Below, piece by piece: positions 55,876 through 64,000 of a stretch of DNA of 64,000 nt (positions are counted from its first letter, which is position 1; each line of letters begins with the position of its first letter). The notes under the pieces were generated by a model, which was given only the letters and a program-made list of their open reading frames with translations, searched no databases and was not told the DNA's origin. The stretch is from contig NZ_WHMA01000011.1 in NCBI RefSeq assembly GCF_010994375.1, positions 1-64,000 on the forward strand. The letters are read 5' to 3'. This DNA is from Halomonas sp. NO4 (GTDB taxonomy: Bacteria > Pseudomonadota > Gammaproteobacteria > Pseudomonadales > Halomonadaceae). The translations under genes were made by a program, and so were the position numbers.

Positions 55876-57105
55876 ATGGCAGTGGGGGAATCACGCTTTC
55901 CGGCGATGCCGGCAATCGAAGGGCTGCGGCTGGGCACCGCCATGGCGGGCATCAAGAAGCCCGACCGGCGCGACCTGGTGGTGATCGAGGTACCCGAGGG
56001 CGCCCGGGTGGCGGGCACCTTCACGCGCAACGCCTTCTGCGCCGCACCGGTGACGGTGGCCCGCGATTACCTGGCGGCGTGCACGGCGCGTGATGCCGCG
56101 CCGCGCTTCCTGGTGATCAACACCGGCAACGCTAACGCCGGCACCGGCGAGACGGGGCTGCGCGACGCGCGCGACACCTGCGCGGAGCTGGCCCGGCTGG
56201 CCGGGGTCGAGGCAGACACCGTGCTGCCCTTCTCCACCGGGGTGATCGGCGAGCCGCTGCCCATGGAGCGCCTGCTCGGCGGCCTGCCGGCAGCGGTCGA
56301 GTCGCTGGACGACGACGCCGATGCGTGGCAGAAGGCGGGAGAGGGTATCCTCACCACCGATACCCGCCCCAAGGGCGCCAGCGTCACCTTGGAGATGGGC
56401 GATGCCACCGTGACGATCAACGGCATCGCCAAGGGCTCGGGGATGATCCAGCCCAACATGGCGACCATGCTCGCTTTCGTTGCCACGGATGCCGCCATCG
56501 AGCAGCCGCTGCTCGACTCGTTGTTGCGCGAGACCGTCGACCGCTCCTTCAACTGCATCACCGTGGACGGCGACACCTCGACCAACGATGCCTGCATGCT
56601 CATCGCCACCGGCCGCGGCGCCCGCGTCGCCGACGAGGAGGCGGTGGCGGTGTTCCGCAACGCTCTGCAGCGCGTGATGACCGAGCTGGCCCAGGCGATC
56701 ATCCGCGACGGCGAGGGGGCGACCAAGTTCGTCACCCTGCAGGTCAACGAGGCGGCCAGTCGCGAGGAGGCCCTGGCCGTGGCCTTCACCGTGGCGCATT
56801 CGCCACTGGTGAAAACCGCACTCTACGCCTCGGATGCCAACTGGGGACGCATCCTCGCCGCCGTGGGGCGGGCGCCGGTGGCGGATTTCGACGTGGAGAC
56901 GGTGGTCATCGACTTGGGTGACGTGCGGCTGGTGGAGAGTGGCGGGCGCGCGCCCGGCTATACCGAGGCGGCCGGCAGCACGGTGATGGCGCGCGAGGAG
57001 ATCCCCATTCGCATCGCCCTGGGACGCGGCGCGGAGAGTGCCACCGTGTGGACCTCCGACCTGTCCCACGACTATGTAAGCATCAACGCCGACTACCGTA
57101 GCTGA
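55876..57105 (+). CDS. argJ: Bifunctional glutamate N-acetyltransferase / ornithine acetyltransferase
   Basis: ArgJ recycles the acetyl group in arginine synthesis. The 409-residue precursor cuts itself before T197 (IQPNMATMLAF), which becomes the nucleophile. KGSGMIQPNMATML, TVDGDTSTNDACMLIATG and ASDANWGRI are all conserved. It starts after GGAGAGGA and is 44 bases after secA. Confidence 0.96.
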   Translation: MAVGESRFPAMPAIEGLRLGTAMAGIKKPDRRDLVVIEVPEGARVAGTFTRNAFCAAPVTVARDYLAACTARDAAPRFLVINTGNANAGTGETGLRDARDTCAELARLAGVEADTVLPFSTGVIGEPLPMERLLGGLPAAVESLDDDADAWQKAGEGILTTDTRPKGASVTLEMGDATVTINGIAKGSGMIQPNMATMLAFVATDAAIEQPLLDSLLRETVDRSFNCITVDGDTSTNDACMLIATGRGARVADEEAVAVFRNALQRVMTELAQAIIRDGEGATKFVTLQVNEAASREEALAVAFTVAHSPLVKTALYASDANWGRILAAVGRAPVADFDVETVVIDLGDVRLVESGGRAPGYTEAAGSTVMAREEIPIRIALGRGAESATVWTSDLSHDYVSINADYRS

Positions 57106-57170
57106 CGGCAGTCGCGGCAGACGAACGAGCCCACGCCACCGGCGGCGCGGGACCAGCGGGATAGAGGTAA

Positions 57171-58127
57171 ATGAACGCAATGGTGAAGAGAAGGGTGCAC
57201 GTGGCAGCGGCGGCCATCATCAGCGAGGACAGTCGCAAGGTGCTGTTGGCGCGACGGCCGTCCAACGTCGACCACGGCGGGATGTGGGAATTTCCCGGCG
57301 GCAAGCTGGCACCCTACGAGACGGGGCTCGAGGGCCTCAAGCGCGAGCTGCACGAAGAGCTCGGCGTGGAGATCCTGCGCGCCCAGCCGCTGATCCGCAT
57401 CCATCACGAATATCCCGACAAGCACATCCTGCTGGACGTGTGGCAGGTGCACGCCTTCGCCGGCGAGCCCTTCGGTCGTGAGGGGCAGGCAGTGCGCTGG
57501 GTAGCCATGGAGGAACTGGTGGGCTACCCCTTCCCGGCCGCCAACCTGCCGATCCTGCGCGCGGTGATGCTGCCGACCGAGTACCTGATCACCGGCGAGG
57601 AGAGCGACGAGGCGCGCTTCGATGCCAGCCTGACCCGGGCGCTGACCGAGGATGGCGTGCGCCTGGTGCAGCTGCGCGCCAAGACCCTCGACGAAGCCGA
57701 CTACCTGGCCCGCGCCGAGCGCGCGCTGGCGCTGTGCCATGAGCACGGGGCGCGGCTGCTGCTCAACGGCGAACCCGAGTGGCTGGAGAGCGTCGATGCC
57801 GACGGCATCCACCTCACCAGCGAGCGGCTGATGAAGCTGCAGCGTCGCCCCATTGCGGAGGCCAAGTGGCTCTCCGCCTCTACCCACGATCGCCGCCAGC
57901 TGGTGCAGGCGGGGCATATCGGCTGCGACTTCGTCACCCTCTCGCCACTGCGCACCACGCCCTCCCACCCCGAGGTGGCGCCCATGGGCTGGCACGACTT
58001 CCAGCAGCTCGTGGAGTGCGCCGCCATGCCGGTCTTCGCGCTGGGCGGCATGACCCGCTTCGACGCCAACCACGCCCGCGCCGTGGGCGCCCAGGGCATC
58101 GCCTCGATCCGCGATTTCTGGAAGTGA
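57171..58127 (+). CDS. Nudix hydrolase fused to ThiE-like domain
   Basis: 318-residue fusion. The N-terminal MutT-type domain has the Nudix box GGKLAPYETGLEGLKRELHE-ELG (about 41-63). The C-terminal half (145-318) resembles thiamine-phosphate synthase (VRLVQLRAKTLDEADYL, GIHLTSERL, VTLSPLRTTPSHP, FALGGMTRFDANHARAVGAQGIASI). In pseudomonads the same fusion follows argJ. The Nudix part probably removes 8-oxo-dGTP; the job of the second domain is unclear. The start is the ATG at 57171, or 57180. Confidence 0.9.
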   Translation: MNAMVKRRVHVAAAAIISEDSRKVLLARRPSNVDHGGMWEFPGGKLAPYETGLEGLKRELHEELGVEILRAQPLIRIHHEYPDKHILLDVWQVHAFAGEPFGREGQAVRWVAMEELVGYPFPAANLPILRAVMLPTEYLITGEESDEARFDASLTRALTEDGVRLVQLRAKTLDEADYLARAERALALCHEHGARLLLNGEPEWLESVDADGIHLTSERLMKLQRRPIAEAKWLSASTHDRRQLVQAGHIGCDFVTLSPLRTTPSHPEVAPMGWHDFQQLVECAAMPVFALGGMTRFDANHARAVGAQGIASIRDFWK

Positions 58128-58199
58128 CCGGCTTCGCCGGAGCTATAAGTTGGAAGCTTGAAGAGCGCCGCTTCGCGGCTGGAAGACACGGCTGCGCCG
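58128..58199. repeat. Three short hairpins with GAAG spacers
   Basis: ccggc-ttc-gccgg (58128-58140), gccgc-ttc-gcggc (58167-58179) and cggc-tgc-gccg (58189-58199), separated by stretches containing tggaagcttgaaga and tggaagaca. It begins right after the Nudix stop and may act as a terminator or mRNA 3' stabiliser; a dispersed repeat is also possible. Confidence 0.65.
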
Positions 58200-58226
58200 C
58201 TTGAAGGATAGAGTGAACGGCAGCGT

Positions 58227-58313
58227 GGGCAGGCTGGAGCGGAGGTCCGATGCCAGGGATGGCATCGGTAGCGTCCAAGGAAGGATTCACAGCGCCTCCG
58301 CGAAAGCCTGCCC
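58227..58313. other. Nested inverted-repeat element
   Basis: Three nested stems: gggcaggct (58227-58235) with agcctgccc (58305-58313); gcggagg (58239-58245) with cctccgc (58295-58301); and ccgatgcca-ggga-tggcatcgg (58247-58268). All are perfect. A single-stranded part of about 26 bases (58269-58294) containing ccaaggaaggattcac remains on one side. It sits just beyond the stop codon of the convergent amidase gene. It could be an RNA element or a mobile repeat. Confidence 0.65.
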
Positions 58314-58343
58314 CCGGTTTTGCCGTGAACGTTCGGCTTGTGT

Positions 58344-59246
58344 CTAGTCCCGGTAGCGTCGAGTCAGGTCGCCGTAGGCGTCGATGCGGCGATCGCGCAA
58401 ATAGGGCCAGATGCGCCGGATCTCCTCGCCGCGCTCCATGTCGAGGGTCACCAACAGGCGTTCGGGTTCGTTGCCGGCGTGGGCCAGCAGCTCGCCCTGG
58501 GGGCCGCAGATGAAGCTGCCGCCCCAGAAGTTCACGCCCGGGCTCGCCCCGGAGGGATCCGCCTCGTGGCCGACCCGGTTGGCGACCAGCACCGGTACGC
58601 CGTTGGCCACGGCATGGCTGCGCTGGATCAGCGTCCAGGCATCCTTCTGGCGGGTCTTCTCCGGCTTGTCGTCCGGCGGGTGCCAGCCGATGGCGGTGGG
58701 GTAGAGCAGCAGCTCCGCGCCGGCCAGCGCCATCAGTCGCGCCGCCTCGGGGTACCACTGGTCCCAGCATACCAGCACGCCGAGGCGTCCCACCGAGGTG
58801 TCGATGGGCGTGAAGCCGTCGCCACGGCTGTCGTCGACGTCGCCCGGGGTGAAGTAGAACTTTTCAAAGAAGCCCGGATCGTCGGGGATGTGCATCTTGC
58901 GGTAGTGGCCGACCCGCCCGCGATCGCGGTCGTAGACCACGGCAGTGTTGTGGTAGAGCCCGGCGGCGCGGCGCTCGAACAGCGACCCCACCAGCACGAT
59001 GTCGAGCTCCGCGGCCAGCGCGGCCAAGCGACGGCCGGAGGGGCCATCCAGCGGCTCGGCGAGGTCGAAGACCGCCGGATCCTCGGTCTGGCAGAAGTAG
59101 TGGGTGGCGTGGAGCTCCTGCAGCATCACCAGCTGGGCGCCGGCCGCGGCCAGCTCGCGCACGCCGGCTTCGCTCTCGGCCAGGCTCTTCTCCTTGTCGG
59201 GCCAGGCGGCCTGTTGCACCAGGCCCACCTTGAGGGTGCGGGTCAT
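58344..59246 (-). CDS. aguB: N-carbamoylputrescine amidase
   Basis: Nitrilase-superfamily hydrolase that turns N-carbamoylputrescine into putrescine, CO2 and ammonia. 300 residues from the ATG at 59246; the frame runs upstream inside aguA without homology. The triad is E44 (MLQELHATHY), K117 (GHYRKMHIPDDPGF) and C160 (LGVLVCWDQWYPEAAR). It overlaps the aguA stop by four bases, so the pair converts agmatine to putrescine. Confidence 0.94.
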   Translation of the reverse strand: MTRTLKVGLVQQAAWPDKEKSLAESEAGVRELAAAGAQLVMLQELHATHYFCQTEDPAVFDLAEPLDGPSGRRLAALAAELDIVLVGSLFERRAAGLYHNTAVVYDRDRGRVGHYRKMHIPDDPGFFEKFYFTPGDVDDSRGDGFTPIDTSVGRLGVLVCWDQWYPEAARLMALAGAELLLYPTAIGWHPPDDKPEKTRQKDAWTLIQRSHAVANGVPVLVANRVGHEADPSGASPGVNFWGGSFICGPQGELLAHAGNEPERLLVTLDMERGEEIRRIWPYLRDRRIDAYGDLTRRYRD

Positions 59247-60310
59247 GGGGTCTCTCCTTCGGCTTGGGGGGCGTCGAGGGCCAGGCTGCCGGCCGGCAGC
59301 TGCATGGTCAGGCAGTGCAGGCTGCCGTGCTGGCGCAGCACGCTCGTGCATTCGATGGGCACGATGTCGCGGTCCGGAAAGGCCTCGCCCAAGGCGGCCA
59401 GGGCGCGGCTGTCGGCACCGTCGCCGTAGGTGGGGACCAGAACGGCGCCGTTGATGATCAGGAAGTTGGCGTAGGTGGCCGGCAGGCGGTGGCCATCCAC
59501 CGGGTCGAAGCAGGGGCGCGGCCAGGGCAGGGGGATCAGCCGGTAGGGCGCGCCGTCGTGGCGGCGCAGCGCCTGGAGCTCGCGCTCCATCGCGGTGAAT
59601 GCCGGATAGTGCGGATCGCTCTCATCGTCGCAGCGCACGTAGGCGATGGTCTGTGGGTCGACGAAGCGCGCCAGGGTGTCGATGTGACCGTCGGTATCGT
59701 CGCCCTCGAGGTGGCCGTGAGAGAGCCACAGTACCCGCTCGATGCCGAGCTCTTCTCCCAGCCGTGCCGCCAGGGCGTCGCGGTCGAGGTGCGGGTTGCG
59801 GTTGTTGTTGAGCAGGCACGACTCGGTGGTGAGCAGGGTTCCCTCGCCGTCGGTCTCCAGGGCGCCGCCTTCGAGCACCAGGTCCCGCGACGTCACCGGG
59901 CAGGCGAAGACCCCGGCATCGGCCAGGTGCCGCGTCAGGCTGTTGTCGCGGCTGGCCGGATACTTGCCGCCCCAGCCGGTGAAGACGTAGTCGAGCAGCA
60001 CGAGTTCGCCGTCGCGCTCCACGCCCAGCGGGCCGTGGTCGCGGGCCCAGGTGTCGTCGGCCTCGAGCTCTAACAGATGCAGGCGGCCGGCGGCGACGCC
60101 CAGGTTGGCGAAGCGGGCGGCCAGGTGGGTCTTCGTGGCCGTGTCGGGCACGCTCACCAGCACGTGCTGGTAGCGCGTGATGGCCACCACCAGAGCCTCC
60201 AGCGTCGCCTCGACGCGCTCGAGCAGCGGCGCCCAGTCGCCGTCGGGGCTCGGCCAGGTGAGTTGCACGGCATCCTGGGGGTGCCATTCGGGAAGCAGGC
60301 GATTGGCCAT
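59243..60310 (-). CDS. aguA: Agmatine deiminase
   Basis: Converts agmatine to N-carbamoylputrescine. 355 residues with the fold's conserved blocks: DTWARDHGPL, the catalytic His region SHGHLEGDDTDGHID, and the nucleophile Cys at about 333 in QHGSLHCLTMQLP. It is first in the aguA-aguB pair on the minus strand. No aguR regulator is adjacent. Confidence 0.95.
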   Translation of the reverse strand: MANRLLPEWHPQDAVQLTWPSPDGDWAPLLERVEATLEALVVAITRYQHVLVSVPDTATKTHLAARFANLGVAAGRLHLLELEADDTWARDHGPLGVERDGELVLLDYVFTGWGGKYPASRDNSLTRHLADAGVFACPVTSRDLVLEGGALETDGEGTLLTTESCLLNNNRNPHLDRDALAARLGEELGIERVLWLSHGHLEGDDTDGHIDTLARFVDPQTIAYVRCDDESDPHYPAFTAMERELQALRRHDGAPYRLIPLPWPRPCFDPVDGHRLPATYANFLIINGAVLVPTYGDGADSRALAALGEAFPDRDIVPIECTSVLRQHGSLHCLTMQLPAGSLALDAPQAEGETP

Positions 60311-60471
60311 GGGGCAGGACCCTTTTGGTCAGCGTCGAGGGTAGGGAAGCGGGCCGGCGAAATGTAGGGCCGCCGCGGCCATCTTGCAAGCATCGCGCAA
60401 GGCGTCCGCTCGGCAATGCAGCGCTGGACAAAAAACCGTACCATGAGCTCCCGCCGACAAGGAACGCCACC

Positions 60472-61713
60472 ATGCTAGACCGCTTGCCTTTGCTGATCGG
60501 GTTGCGCTACGTGCGCGCCAAGCGCCGCAACCATTTCATCTCCTTTATCTCGCTGACCTCCATGCTGGGGCTGATGCTGGGCGTGGCCGTGCTGATCCTG
60601 GTGCTCTCGGTGATGAACGGCTTCGATCATGAGCTGCGCACCCGCATCCTGGGCATGGTGCCCCATGCCAAGATCGAGTCGCGCACCGGGCTGGTCGAGT
60701 GGGAAGCGCTCGCCGAACAGGTCATGGCGCGCGAGCGGGTGGTCGGCGCCGCGCCCTACGTCGAGCAGCAGGGCATGTTCGCGGTGGGCGGGCGCAACGA
60801 GGGGGCCATGGTCAACGGCATCGTGCCCGCCTGGGAGGCGCGCGTCTCCATCATCGGCGAGCACATGCGCCAGGGCAGCCTCGACGACCTCGAGGCCGGC
60901 GAGTGGAACGTGGTGCTGGGCTCGCTGCTCGCCCGCCGCCTGGGCGTCGGGGTCGGCGATCAGGTGACGCTGCTGGTGCCGGAGGCCTCGATCACCCCCG
61001 CGGGGGTCTTTCCGCGCCTCAAGCGCTTCACCGTGAGCGGCATCTTCAGCGTCGGCGCCGACCTGGACGGCAACCTCGCCTATGCCCATATCGAGGATAT
61101 GCAGGCCCTGGCGCGGCTCGGCGACACCGTGGGGGGGCTGCGCCTGGAGCTCGACGACCTCTTCGTCGCGGGCAGCGTGACACGGGCCATCGTCAACGAC
61201 CTGGGGCCCGACTTCCGCGGCCTCGACTGGACCTACTCCCACGGCAACCTCTTCCAGGCGATCCAGATGGAGAAGCGCATGATCGCGCTGCTGCTCACCG
61301 TGATCATCGCCGTGGCGGCCTTCAATATCGTCTCGACGCTGGTGATGGTGGTCACCGACAAGCACGCCGACATCGCCATCCTGCGCACCATCGGTGCCAC
61401 GCCGCGCTCGATCATGGGCATTTTCATGGTCCAGGGCCTGGCCATCGGCGCCATCGGCATCGCCGTGGGGGTGGGGCTCGGTATCCTCCTGGCGCTGACC
61501 GTTGCCGACCTGATCGGCTGGGTGGAGACGGTGCTCGGCATCCAGTTCCTCGATGCCGGTGTGTACTTCATCAGTGACCTGCCGTCGCGCCTGCATTGGA
61601 ACGACGTGGGTAACATCGTCGCCGCGGCCTTCGGCCTCACCTTCCTGTCGACCCTCTACCCGGCCTGGCGGGCGGCGCGGGTCCAGCCGGCCGAGGTACT
61701 TCGCTATGAATGA
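60472..61713 (+). CDS. lolC: Lipoprotein-releasing system transmembrane protein LolC/E
   Basis: Inner-membrane subunit that extracts lipoproteins for LolA, 413 residues from the ATG at 60472, after AAGGA. One N-terminal helix (about 25-50, SLTSMLGLMLGVAVLILVLSVMNGF), a large periplasmic domain and three C-terminal helices are seen. Only one such gene is present before lolD, so the complex may use a single LolCE-type subunit twice, as known in many species without separate LolC and LolE; a second gene elsewhere is not excluded. Confidence 0.92.
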   Translation: MLDRLPLLIGLRYVRAKRRNHFISFISLTSMLGLMLGVAVLILVLSVMNGFDHELRTRILGMVPHAKIESRTGLVEWEALAEQVMARERVVGAAPYVEQQGMFAVGGRNEGAMVNGIVPAWEARVSIIGEHMRQGSLDDLEAGEWNVVLGSLLARRLGVGVGDQVTLLVPEASITPAGVFPRLKRFTVSGIFSVGADLDGNLAYAHIEDMQALARLGDTVGGLRLELDDLFVAGSVTRAIVNDLGPDFRGLDWTYSHGNLFQAIQMEKRMIALLLTVIIAVAAFNIVSTLVMVVTDKHADIAILRTIGATPRSIMGIFMVQGLAIGAIGIAVGVGLGILLALTVADLIGWVETVLGIQFLDAGVYFISDLPSRLHWNDVGNIVAAAFGLTFLSTLYPAWRAARVQPAEVLRYE

Positions 61714-61741
61714 TCCGGCCACCCTGAAGGAGAAGAACGCC

Positions 61742-62452
61742 ATGGCCTCAGCTGCGAGCGGCGATGATCAGGCGACCGTGATGCTCGCCTGCCACGACCT
61801 GACGCGCGTCTATCGCGAGGGTCCCCAGGATGTCACCGTGCTCGACGGCCTCTCGCTCGAGGTGCGCGCCGGCGAGCGCGTGGCGGTGGTGGGCAGTTCC
61901 GGTTCCGGCAAGACCACCCTGCTCAACCTGCTGGGCGGGCTCGACAGCCCGACACGGGGCGAGGTACGCATTGCCGGCGAGTCGCTGCTGGATCTCGGCA
62001 GCGCCGAGCTGGGCCGCTTCCGCAACCGCCATATCGGCTTCGTCTACCAGTTCCACCACCTGCTGGCGGAGTTCACGGCGCTGGAGAATGCCGCGCTGCC
62101 GCTGATCGTGCGCGGGATGCGCAAGAAGGCCGCCGAGGCGCGGGCCCGTGAGCTGCTCGACAAGGTGGGTATGGCGCCGCGCGCCGACCACAAGCCCGGC
62201 GAGCTCTCCGGCGGCGAGCGTCAGCGGGTGGCCATCGCCCGGGCGCTGGTCACCGACCCGAGCCTGGTGCTGATGGACGAACCCACCGGCAACCTCGATC
62301 AGACCACCGCGGCGAGCATCCTGGCGTTGATGGACGAACTGGCGCGTACCACCGCCTGCGCCTTCGTGGTGGTGACCCACGACCCGGCGCTTGCGGCCCA
62401 TCAGGATCGCGTGCTCAAGCTGGATGGGGGGCGCCTCGAGGAGCAAGCCTGA
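61742..62452 (+). CDS. lolD: Lipoprotein-releasing system ATP-binding protein LolD
   Basis: ABC ATPase of the Lol exporter, 236 residues from the ATG at 61742, nine bases after AAGGAG; the earlier ATG at 61706, overlapping lolC, would add 12 residues. Walker A is GSSGSGKTT, the signature LSGGERQRVAIARAL and Walker B VLMDEPTGNLD. It is coupled to lolC. Confidence 0.95.
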   Translation: MASAASGDDQATVMLACHDLTRVYREGPQDVTVLDGLSLEVRAGERVAVVGSSGSGKTTLLNLLGGLDSPTRGEVRIAGESLLDLGSAELGRFRNRHIGFVYQFHHLLAEFTALENAALPLIVRGMRKKAAEARARELLDKVGMAPRADHKPGELSGGERQRVAIARALVTDPSLVLMDEPTGNLDQTTAASILALMDELARTTACAFVVVTHDPALAAHQDRVLKLDGGRLEEQA

Positions 62453-62458
62453 GGCGGC

Positions 62459-62998
62459 TCAACCCGCGTCGTCCGCCTCGCGCCGGCGTCGACGCCGATG
62501 GCGGCGTTTCCAGCTGCGCGACACCTGCCAGCGCCACGCCAGGCGGATCGCCACGTTGCCGGCCAGGGCGGCGGCACAGGCCATCAGTACCGAGCCCACG
62601 GCGAGCGCGGGCAGGATGTCGGCCATGCGCTCGGCGATCCAGCGGGTGGAGACCCGGGCGGGTGCTTCGCTCGCCCGCGTGCCCATCACCCAGGCCCCCA
62701 CCCGGTAGTTGCCGTAGAAGATCAGCGGCATGGTGAGCGGATTGGTGATCCACACCAGCCCTACCGCCAGGGGTAGATTGCAGCGCGTCAGCCAGGCGCC
62801 GCAGGCGGCGAGCGCCATCTGGAAGGGGATTGGCAGCATGGCGCTGAACAGCCCCACCGAGAAGGCGTTGGCCACGCTGCGTCGCGACAGCACCCACAGC
62901 CTTGGATCGGCGGTGAGGCCGCCGAGCAAGCGCAGCGAGCGCTGGCGTCTGAGCGTCTCGGGATGGGGCATGTAGCGCTGTAGCAGTCGGCGCGGCAT
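62459..62998 (-). CDS. DUF2062 membrane protein
   Basis: 179-residue protein with a DUF2062 domain. Three to four hydrophobic segments are seen (around 43-65, 70-95 and 128-150), and the conserved NAFSVGLFSAMLPIPFQMALA and WITNPLTMPLIFYGNYRVG are present. The C-terminus is very Arg-rich. Function is unknown. It is convergent with lolD, six bases away, and upstream of divergent comEC, an order common in gammaproteobacteria. Confidence 0.88.
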   Translation of the reverse strand: MPRRLLQRYMPHPETLRRQRSLRLLGGLTADPRLWVLSRRSVANAFSVGLFSAMLPIPFQMALAACGAWLTRCNLPLAVGLVWITNPLTMPLIFYGNYRVGAWVMGTRASEAPARVSTRWIAERMADILPALAVGSVLMACAAALAGNVAIRLAWRWQVSRSWKRRHRRRRRREADDAG

Positions 62999-63111
62999 GG
63001 CGTCTCGGCTCGCGACTGACGGAATGCGCGTTATTATCCATGGATGACAAGGCCCTCGCCATGCGGTTGGCGGGGTCGCGAGGCTTCATCGCGTGACAGG
63101 GAGAGGCCGCG

Positions 63112-64000
63112 ATGCACAAGGACGGAAGCGCCGTCCGGCCGAGGTGGGAGCCGGGCCTGGCAATGCCGGTGGCATTGGCAGCGCTGGCCGGCGTGGGGGC
63201 GGGCTGGTGGGCGCCGCCCGCGCTGTTCCCGGGGTGGGCGCTCGCCGCACTGATGCTTGGTGCGGCGGGTCGCTGGCGCGGCCTGGCGCTGGCCCTGGTG
63301 ATGGCGGTGACGGCTCAGGGGGTGTTCTCGGCGAAGGCGGCCGAGCTGCCCCTCGGCCTGCTGCGCGAAGACCTGGCCGTCGAGGGGCGCCTGGAATCGG
63401 TGAGCCGCGAGGGGGAATTGACGCGCCTGACGCTGCGCGTTGAGGGCTGTCGACCCCTGGCCGCAGGGCGCCTGCCCTGCGACGCCCCGGGCCGCGTGCG
63501 GCTGAGCTACTACGACGCCCCTCCCATGCGGCCCGGCGAGCGCTGGGCGCTGACCGTTCGCCTGCGCCCGCCCGCTGGTTTCACCAACCCAGGCACCTTC
63601 GACTATGGCGCCTGGCTGTGGCGCGAGGGCATTCACGCCACCGGCTACGTGCGCCGCGACCCGCCGCCGTAGCGGCTCGCGGCGGCGGGTGTCTCGCTGC
63701 GCGAGCGCGCCCTGGCGCACCTGGAGGCGCAGCCGCTGTCGCCGCTCGCCACGCGCTGGCTGGCCGCGCTGACCCTGGGCGCCGACGAGCGCCTGACGCG
63801 TGACGACTGGGACCTCCTCAACGCCAGCGGGACCACCCACCTGATGGTCATCTCCGGCCTGCACGTGGGGCTGGTGGCGACCTTCGTTCTGCTGATGGGT
63901 CGCGGCGTGGCGCGTCTTGTAACGCCACGGCGCTGGCGTCTGGTCATCTGGCCCTGGTGGTTGGCCGGAGCGGCGGCGCTCGGTTACGCCAGCCTGGCGG
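63112..64000 (+). pseudogene. comEC: ComEC/Rec2 competence protein, interrupted by in-frame TAG, partial
   Basis: DNA-uptake channel of the ComEC/Rec2 family, cut by the window end. The first 186 codons cover two to three N-terminal helices and the DUF4131 region (RLESVSREGELTRLTLRVEGCR, NPGTFDYGAWLWREGIHATGYVRRD). A TAG at 63670-63672 then stops the frame. The same frame continues without loss as RLAAAGVSLRERALAHLEAQ and then WDLLNASGTTHLMVISGLHVGL, the core of the competence domain. One point change explains it. It could be a true nonsense allele, a sequencing error, or an amber read through. It starts after GGGAGAGG. Confidence 0.85.

Overview
The window is about 64 kb of high-GC bacterial chromosome with dense coding on both strands. 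Gene orders are gammaproteobacterial: dnaX-ybaB-recR-rnd-ycgL-ycgN; mlaA-rssB-rssC next to tal; dciA / small ORF / secA-argJ-Nudix; aguBA; lolCD; comEC. The protein set and several Pseudomonas-like neighbourhoods fit a halophilic gammaproteobacterium of the Halomonas type. That taxonomic call is inference from gene content, not from a marker gene.

Layout. 0.2-5.2 kb: DNA replication, repair and RNA processing (dnaX, ybaB, recR, rnd, ycgL, ycgN). 5.4-11.4 kb: a Gly/Asp-repeat secreted protein, oligopeptidase B, a membrane protein, a von Willebrand A protein and a class II amidotransferase. 11.4-17.5 kb: fadD with a PsrA-type operator and a duplicated fadD tail, then hrpA. 17.6-22.2 kb: a FabH2-like ketosynthase, mlaA, the RssB/RssC partner-switch pair and transaldolase. 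22.4-29.9 kb: a drug-efflux MFS, the pstSCAB operon behind a Pho box, and a chemoreceptor. 30.0-35.2 kb: an arsenic island (GAPDH-arsJ-arsR facing an MFS gene and acr3) with matching palindromic operators at both outer promoters. 35.2-37.4 kb: a fluoride riboswitch, crcB and fetAB. 37.4-45.3 kb: acyl-CoA metabolism (hydrolase, thiolase, TetR regulator, acyl-CoA ligase, SDR dehydrogenase, OhrR-like regulator, large acyl-CoA dehydrogenase) with several shared or recognisable operators. 45.5-48.8 kb: an eroded accessory stretch with truncated genes and a 36-bp repeat pair. 48.8-52.5 kb: thioredoxin-like protein, a SixA-CHAD fusion, a lipoprotein hydrolase and dciA. 52.6-58.1 kb: a small SecM-like leader ORF, secA, argJ and a Nudix/ThiE fusion. 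58.1-64 kb: structured intergenic DNA, aguBA, lolCD, a DUF2062 protein and a comEC gene split by an in-frame TAG.

The most interesting candidate is the 115-codon ORF immediately before secA. It has an N-terminal signal-like segment and ends in R-R-G-P-P-R-S-R, which matches the last eight residues of E. coli SecM (R-A-G-P-Q-R-L-T) at R, G, P and R. The RNA of its last codons can pair over nine bases with the secA ribosome-binding site. This is the layout expected of a divergent SecM-type arrest leader. It is inferred from sequence only.

A second theme is the fatty-acid regulatory network. Two PsrA-type boxes (fadD and the acyl-CoA dehydrogenase), one 12-bp element repeated in inverted orientation on either side of a TetR gene, and a separate perfect palindrome before the acyl-CoA ligase suggest that the lipid genes here answer to at least two regulators.
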